A stretch of DNA of 26,039 nucleotides from CAYFJO01 sp964343305 (GTDB taxonomy: Bacteria; Planctomycetota; Planctomycetia; Pirellulales; Pirellulaceae): NCBI GenBank assembly GCA_964343305.1, contig CAYFJO010000123.1:1-26039 (forward strand), written 5' to 3'. The notes beneath the pieces are model-generated. The model had not been told where the DNA came from and ran no database searches. It was given only the letters and a program-made list of their open reading frames with translations. Shown piece after piece: positions 23,181 to 26,039 of this stretch (the stretch's first letter is position 1; every line of letters starts with the position of its first letter). Position numbers and translations under genes: made by a program.

Positions 23181-23243
23181 ATGCGGCGTGCCACATTGCA
23201 GAGGAAGATTACGAGATGCAACGACAATCCTTGCCAATACTAA
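23181..23243 (+). CDS. Possible 20-residue leader peptide overlapping the CehA/McbA-like start
   Basis: A very strong GGAGGAGG lies four bases before an ATG at 23181. The frame runs 20 codons (MRRATLQRKITRCNDNPCQY) and stops at TAA 23241-23243, 28 bases inside the following gene in another frame. It could be an upstream open frame coupling translation, or an accident of a purine-rich leader. No family is recognised. Confidence 0.25.
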   Translation: MRRATLQRKITRCNDNPCQY

Positions 23244-24877
23244 AGTGTGCCGTGATTGGCGGCTTTGCCTTGTGGCTCATGTTCAACGAGCAGAACCTTG
23301 GCGCTCATGAAGGTCACCAAGCGGCGACGTACGAAGTCGCTCGGTCGGTCGCGAACGTCGAAAAGGGGAAACATCTGCGCCTCAAGATTATCGATGCCGA
23401 GTCGGGGCGTCCTGCGGCTGCTAGATTTGTGCTGACCATCGATGGGAAAGGATATGTCCCGCGGTACCTCGGCAAGCATGGCTTGCGGTTCAGTTCGATT
23501 CACAAGCGAAGAAAACAGCGATTCATTGCGACGTATGCACGCGGCACGGGCGACGTGCTCATCCCGCTACCAGACGGCGCCGGCTCCGGGACGGTGACCA
23601 TCACCAAGGGGTTTGAATTCGTTTCGAAAACCGCCTCATTCGACGCCGACCATTCAAACACAAACGTTGAGGTCCAATTAAGTAGGTGGGTTAATATGCA
23701 GGCCGATGGCTGGCACGCCGCCGACGAACACTTGCATTACGAACGGACGGATCCGAAGCACGACAGTGACTGGTTGAACATGCTGGACGCAGATGGTCTC
23801 TCACATGCTCACTTCCTGGTGCTTAAGGGCGGTAACCTGTCTGGTATTTGGGCTCAACAGTTTGCGTATGGAAAGGCAGGCGAGGCGAATGATGGGAAAC
23901 GCTTGATCCGTCCGGGCGAGGAGTATCGCGATTCAACACAGGGCCACATTAACTTGTTGGGCATCGAGAAAGTCATTCCGCCGATCTCGACGGGCGGGAT
24001 CGGCGAGCCGCGTGTCCCCTTCAACTATCCACCTCTGCTGGACGTCTTTAGGCGGTCGCACGAATTGGGAGGCATCGGCGGGCCAGCTCATGGTGGTTCG
24101 TTGGCCCGCAGTTCTACCGCCGCGCTGGACACCGTGTTGGGACAAGTTGACTTTTTCGAGATCGCCAACACACACCTCTACAAGACGGATGCCTGGTATC
24201 GGCTTTTGAACTGCGGATTCATCGTCCCGCCCGTGGCAGGAACCGATCTACCGAACTTCGGGTTTCGTGATCCTTGGCAACCGCTCCTAGGTGAAGTGCG
24301 GACGTACGTGCGATGCGGCGGGCGGCACGACTTTGACGCGTGGAAGCAGGCGGTTCGCCGAGGCGAGGTATTCGTGACGAGTGGCCCAGTGATCCAATTA
24401 GATGTCGACGGCGCGGGACCCGGTGGAGTTGTTCGACTTTCGCCCAAGGGAGGCCAGATTACGATCACTGCCGAACTTGCGAGTCCTCGTCCACTGGAGG
24501 CGCTCGAAGTTGTAAGCATGGGCCAACCCCTCTCGGTTGAAATACGGCGAACACATGAAAACGGAGTACATCGATTAAAGCTGAAGCAGGAGCTGGTGAT
24601 CAAAAAAAGCTGCTGGCTCGCCGCACGGGGAACTGGCGGTCCAAAGGTGGCCGTTGAACAGGGGCTAGGAATCCGACAAAACGTGATGGCTCACACGGGA
24701 GTGGTCCAAGTGCTGATCGGCGATCAGCCCATACGATCAAAAGCGGAGGTTGAGAAACTGAAACAACAACTTGTGCAACAACAGGAGCACTATCGGACTC
24801 AAGCAAGATACGAAAACCCGGAACATCGCTTGCGTTTTGTCAAACTGTTTGAACAAGCGATCAAACGATTGGATTAA
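23216..24877 (+). CDS. CehA/McbA-family exported metallohydrolase
   Basis: 553 residues from ATG 23216, which has GAGGAAG about eight bases upstream and starts an export segment (about 8-25); an ATG at 23144 would put 24 residues in front of it and is less likely. After an N-terminal beta domain (about 35-160), a PHP-like metal-dependent domain shows WHAADEHLHYER with His172 and His174, LSHAHFLVLKG, GGPAHGG with His292, VAGTDLPN with Asp344 and GEVFVTSGP, the series seen in CehA/McbA proteins. The C-terminal part (about 395-553) is beta-rich and ends in a coiled-coil helix. Named relatives hydrolyse carbaryl-type carbamates, but most family members have unknown substrates, so no reaction is assigned. 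It converges with the redoxin gene; 61 bases separate the stops. Confidence 0.85.
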   Translation: MQRQSLPILKCAVIGGFALWLMFNEQNLGAHEGHQAATYEVARSVANVEKGKHLRLKIIDAESGRPAAARFVLTIDGKGYVPRYLGKHGLRFSSIHKRRKQRFIATYARGTGDVLIPLPDGAGSGTVTITKGFEFVSKTASFDADHSNTNVEVQLSRWVNMQADGWHAADEHLHYERTDPKHDSDWLNMLDADGLSHAHFLVLKGGNLSGIWAQQFAYGKAGEANDGKRLIRPGEEYRDSTQGHINLLGIEKVIPPISTGGIGEPRVPFNYPPLLDVFRRSHELGGIGGPAHGGSLARSSTAALDTVLGQVDFFEIANTHLYKTDAWYRLLNCGFIVPPVAGTDLPNFGFRDPWQPLLGEVRTYVRCGGRHDFDAWKQAVRRGEVFVTSGPVIQLDVDGAGPGGVVRLSPKGGQITITAELASPRPLEALEVVSMGQPLSVEIRRTHENGVHRLKLKQELVIKKSCWLAARGTGGPKVAVEQGLGIRQNVMAHTGVVQVLIGDQPIRSKAEVEKLKQQLVQQQEHYRTQARYENPEHRLRFVKLFEQAIKRLD

Positions 24878-24898
24878 TTCGCGAGCAAGTACAGCCGA

Positions 24899-24926
24899 TT
24901 GAATCTGCAAGTCGTTGACGATTCGA
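24899..24926. terminator. Weak inverted repeat between convergent genes
   Basis: TTGAATC (24899-24905) and GATTCGA (24920-24926) pair with one mismatch around a 14-base loop that itself holds GTC-GTT-GAC. It lies in the 61-base space between two convergent stops, where a two-way terminator would be expected. There is no T-tract, so this is a suggestion only. Confidence 0.25.
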
Positions 24927-24938
24927 TTCAGACAGGCG

Positions 24939-26039
24939 TTACTTCTCCGTTGCAATCTTCCGACTGGCGTATGTCTTTCCCAGTCGAGTGGAAATCTCAC
25001 TTTTCAATTCGCTGGGATCCACTTCATCCTTCCAACGCTTCACGATTTCACCGCCTGGCGCAATGAGGATTGTATACGGCACCGGACCTTCCCACTTCGC
25101 ATCGAGAGCATCGGCCAGCAGGTCGCGATCATCCGAATCGAAAATATAGTTCCTGCATGACACGTGATTCTTCTTGAGAACCTGGAGCGCAGCGTTTTTG
25201 CGATCAGGCGGATCGGTTGTGATCGTGATCAGCTCGAAATGCCGGCGACGGTACATTCGGTTGACGGTTACAAATTCCGGCAATTCGGTAATGCACGGAA
25301 CGCAGGTGGTCGACCACAGGTTGACCAACAGGTAGTGCTCCGTCTTGTTCGACGCTAGTTGACGCAAACCAGCCTGGTCGATCTGTTTCAGTGTGACGGG
25401 TTCAGCGTTCCACTTTGCCAGCGATTTTTCAGCACTCTCGCGCTTGTCAGCCCATTTCGTCGAACAACCAAAGACGCGCGTTTTGGCGACTCGCACAGGC
25501 TGGCCGGCCAGCAAGTCGTCAATCGCGTTGCGAGTGTCGTGCGATTTGGGTGGTTTGACGTCGGCATCGTCAATGCGACCGTTGTAACGCAGCTTTCGCT
25601 TGCTGTCGAAGATGAACACGTGAGGCGTCGCAAGCGCACCGTAGGCGGTCGCCACACGCTGCGTTTCGCCGTCGTACAAATATGGAAACTTGAAGCCGCG
25701 GCGCTTCGCATGTCGCTTCATGTCCTCAAACGAATCGCCTAGATCTGTATAGCCGAGTTCATCCAGCCTGACGGCCAGTGGATCGTTCGGCGAAATCGCG
25801 ACCAATGCGACGCCTTTGGCCTCGTAATCTGCATGTAACTGAATGATTCGTTCTTCGTATGCCTGCGCGGTTGGACAATGATTACATGTAAAAACAACGA
25901 TCAGCACTTTGGCATCGGAGAAGTCGTCCAGGCGATATGTCTTGCCGTCAACGCCGGGCAATGTTAACTCGGGTGCCGTAGCTCCCAGTTCCAAGGTCTT
26001 GACTTCCTTGGCATCAGCAAACGGGACAAAGAAAATCAA
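24939..26039 (-). CDS. Tandem thioredoxin-fold protein, 5' end outside the window
   Basis: 366 codons are visible; the frame is open to the last base, and the first visible codon (TTG) is probably internal, within a signal peptide of which only IFFVPFADA remains. Numbering here is from the visible end. Domain 1 (about 16-180) is redoxin/AhpC-TSA-like with Cys52-x2-Cys55 (FTCNHCPT) and a cis-proline in ATPHVFIF. A linker holds a conserved-looking VFGCSTKW (Cys192). Domain 2 (about 215-355) is TlpA/ResA-like with Cys246-x2-Cys249 (STTCVPC). Both redox pairs are intact. Probably periplasmic and active in thiol-disulphide exchange or redox control; partners unknown. Such double-domain proteins are common in planctomycetes. 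It converges on the CehA/McbA-like gene. Confidence 0.87.
   Translation of the reverse strand: MIFFVPFADAKEVKTLELGATAPELTLPGVDGKTYRLDDFSDAKVLIVVFTCNHCPTAQAYEERIIQLHADYEAKGVALVAISPNDPLAVRLDELGYTDLGDSFEDMKRHAKRRGFKFPYLYDGETQRVATAYGALATPHVFIFDSKRKLRYNGRIDDADVKPPKSHDTRNAIDDLLAGQPVRVAKTRVFGCSTKWADKRESAEKSLAKWNAEPVTLKQIDQAGLRQLASNKTEHYLLVNLWSTTCVPCITELPEFVTVNRMYRRRHFELITITTDPPDRKNAALQVLKKNHVSCRNYIFDSDDRDLLADALDAKWEGPVPYTILIAPGGEIVKRWKDEVDPSELKSEISTRLGKTYASRKIATEK

Noticed and set aside
22916..23310. Open frames running through the Ns
   Set aside because: They depend on unknown bases in a filler gap and have no protein features outside the Ns.
1..26039. Mobile elements, CRISPR arrays, tRNA or rRNA genes
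   Set aside because: No transposase, integrase, regularly spaced repeats, tRNA cloverleaf or rRNA core sequence was seen on either strand by eye.

Overview
The window looks like chromosomal DNA of a planctomycete, probably in or near the Pirellulales. The evidence is family content: a PVC-type dehydrogenase/haem protein, a DUF1559 domain with its terminal DGS motif, two BlaI/M56 protease pairs, a Tat-exported sugar-acid enzyme, a CehA/McbA-type metallohydrolase, a ceramidase-like protein and tandem thioredoxin-fold domains. No rRNA, tRNA, CRISPR array, phage gene or transposase was seen. It is a draft assembly: exactly 100 Ns at 23036-23135 mark a scaffold join. Every gene left of the join is on the minus strand.

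Layout. (1) 1-5.8 kb: a cut-off neutral-ceramidase-like gene preceded by a very large secreted protein that joins a NodB-like deacetylase fold, FG-GAP-type repeats, a PVC dehydrogenase domain, HEAT-like repeats, a cytochrome c motif and a C-terminal beta domain. (2) 6.0-7.8 kb: a translationally coupled DUF2157/GDYXXLXY membrane pair. (3) 8.0-10.7 kb: a headless alpha/beta-hydrolase remnant and a trypsin-like protease with ten TPR units. (4) 11.2-14.3 kb: an exported amidohydrolase and a Tat-signal mannonate dehydratase-like protein. Around them are intergenic stretches of about 0.5 kb holding a strong dyad, a possible gene remnant and a possible dispersed repeat. (5) 14.8-22.8 kb: two tandem BlaI/M56 regulatory cassettes. 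(6) From the join to the end: a plus-strand CehA/McbA-like protein converging on a cut-off tandem redoxin gene.

The most interesting part is 14.8-22.8 kb. The upstream cassette is BlaI followed by an M56 protease fused to a large extracytoplasmic region ending in DUF1559. The downstream cassette is BlaI, then M56, then a 913-residue chimera: pilus/secretin N-terminal-like domain, BON-like domain, coiled coil, TolC-like helical region and a HEXXH metalloprotease domain. Genes in each cassette overlap or nearly abut. Two copies of a CTACT-N5-AGTAG dyad sit over the promoter of the downstream cassette, and a related half-site overlaps the -10 of the other. This suggests BlaR1/BlaI-style proteolytic signalling in which the usual beta-lactamase output is replaced by an envelope protein of unusual architecture. 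That reading is an inference from gene order, domains and operator-like sites. No beta-lactam resistance gene is present in the window.
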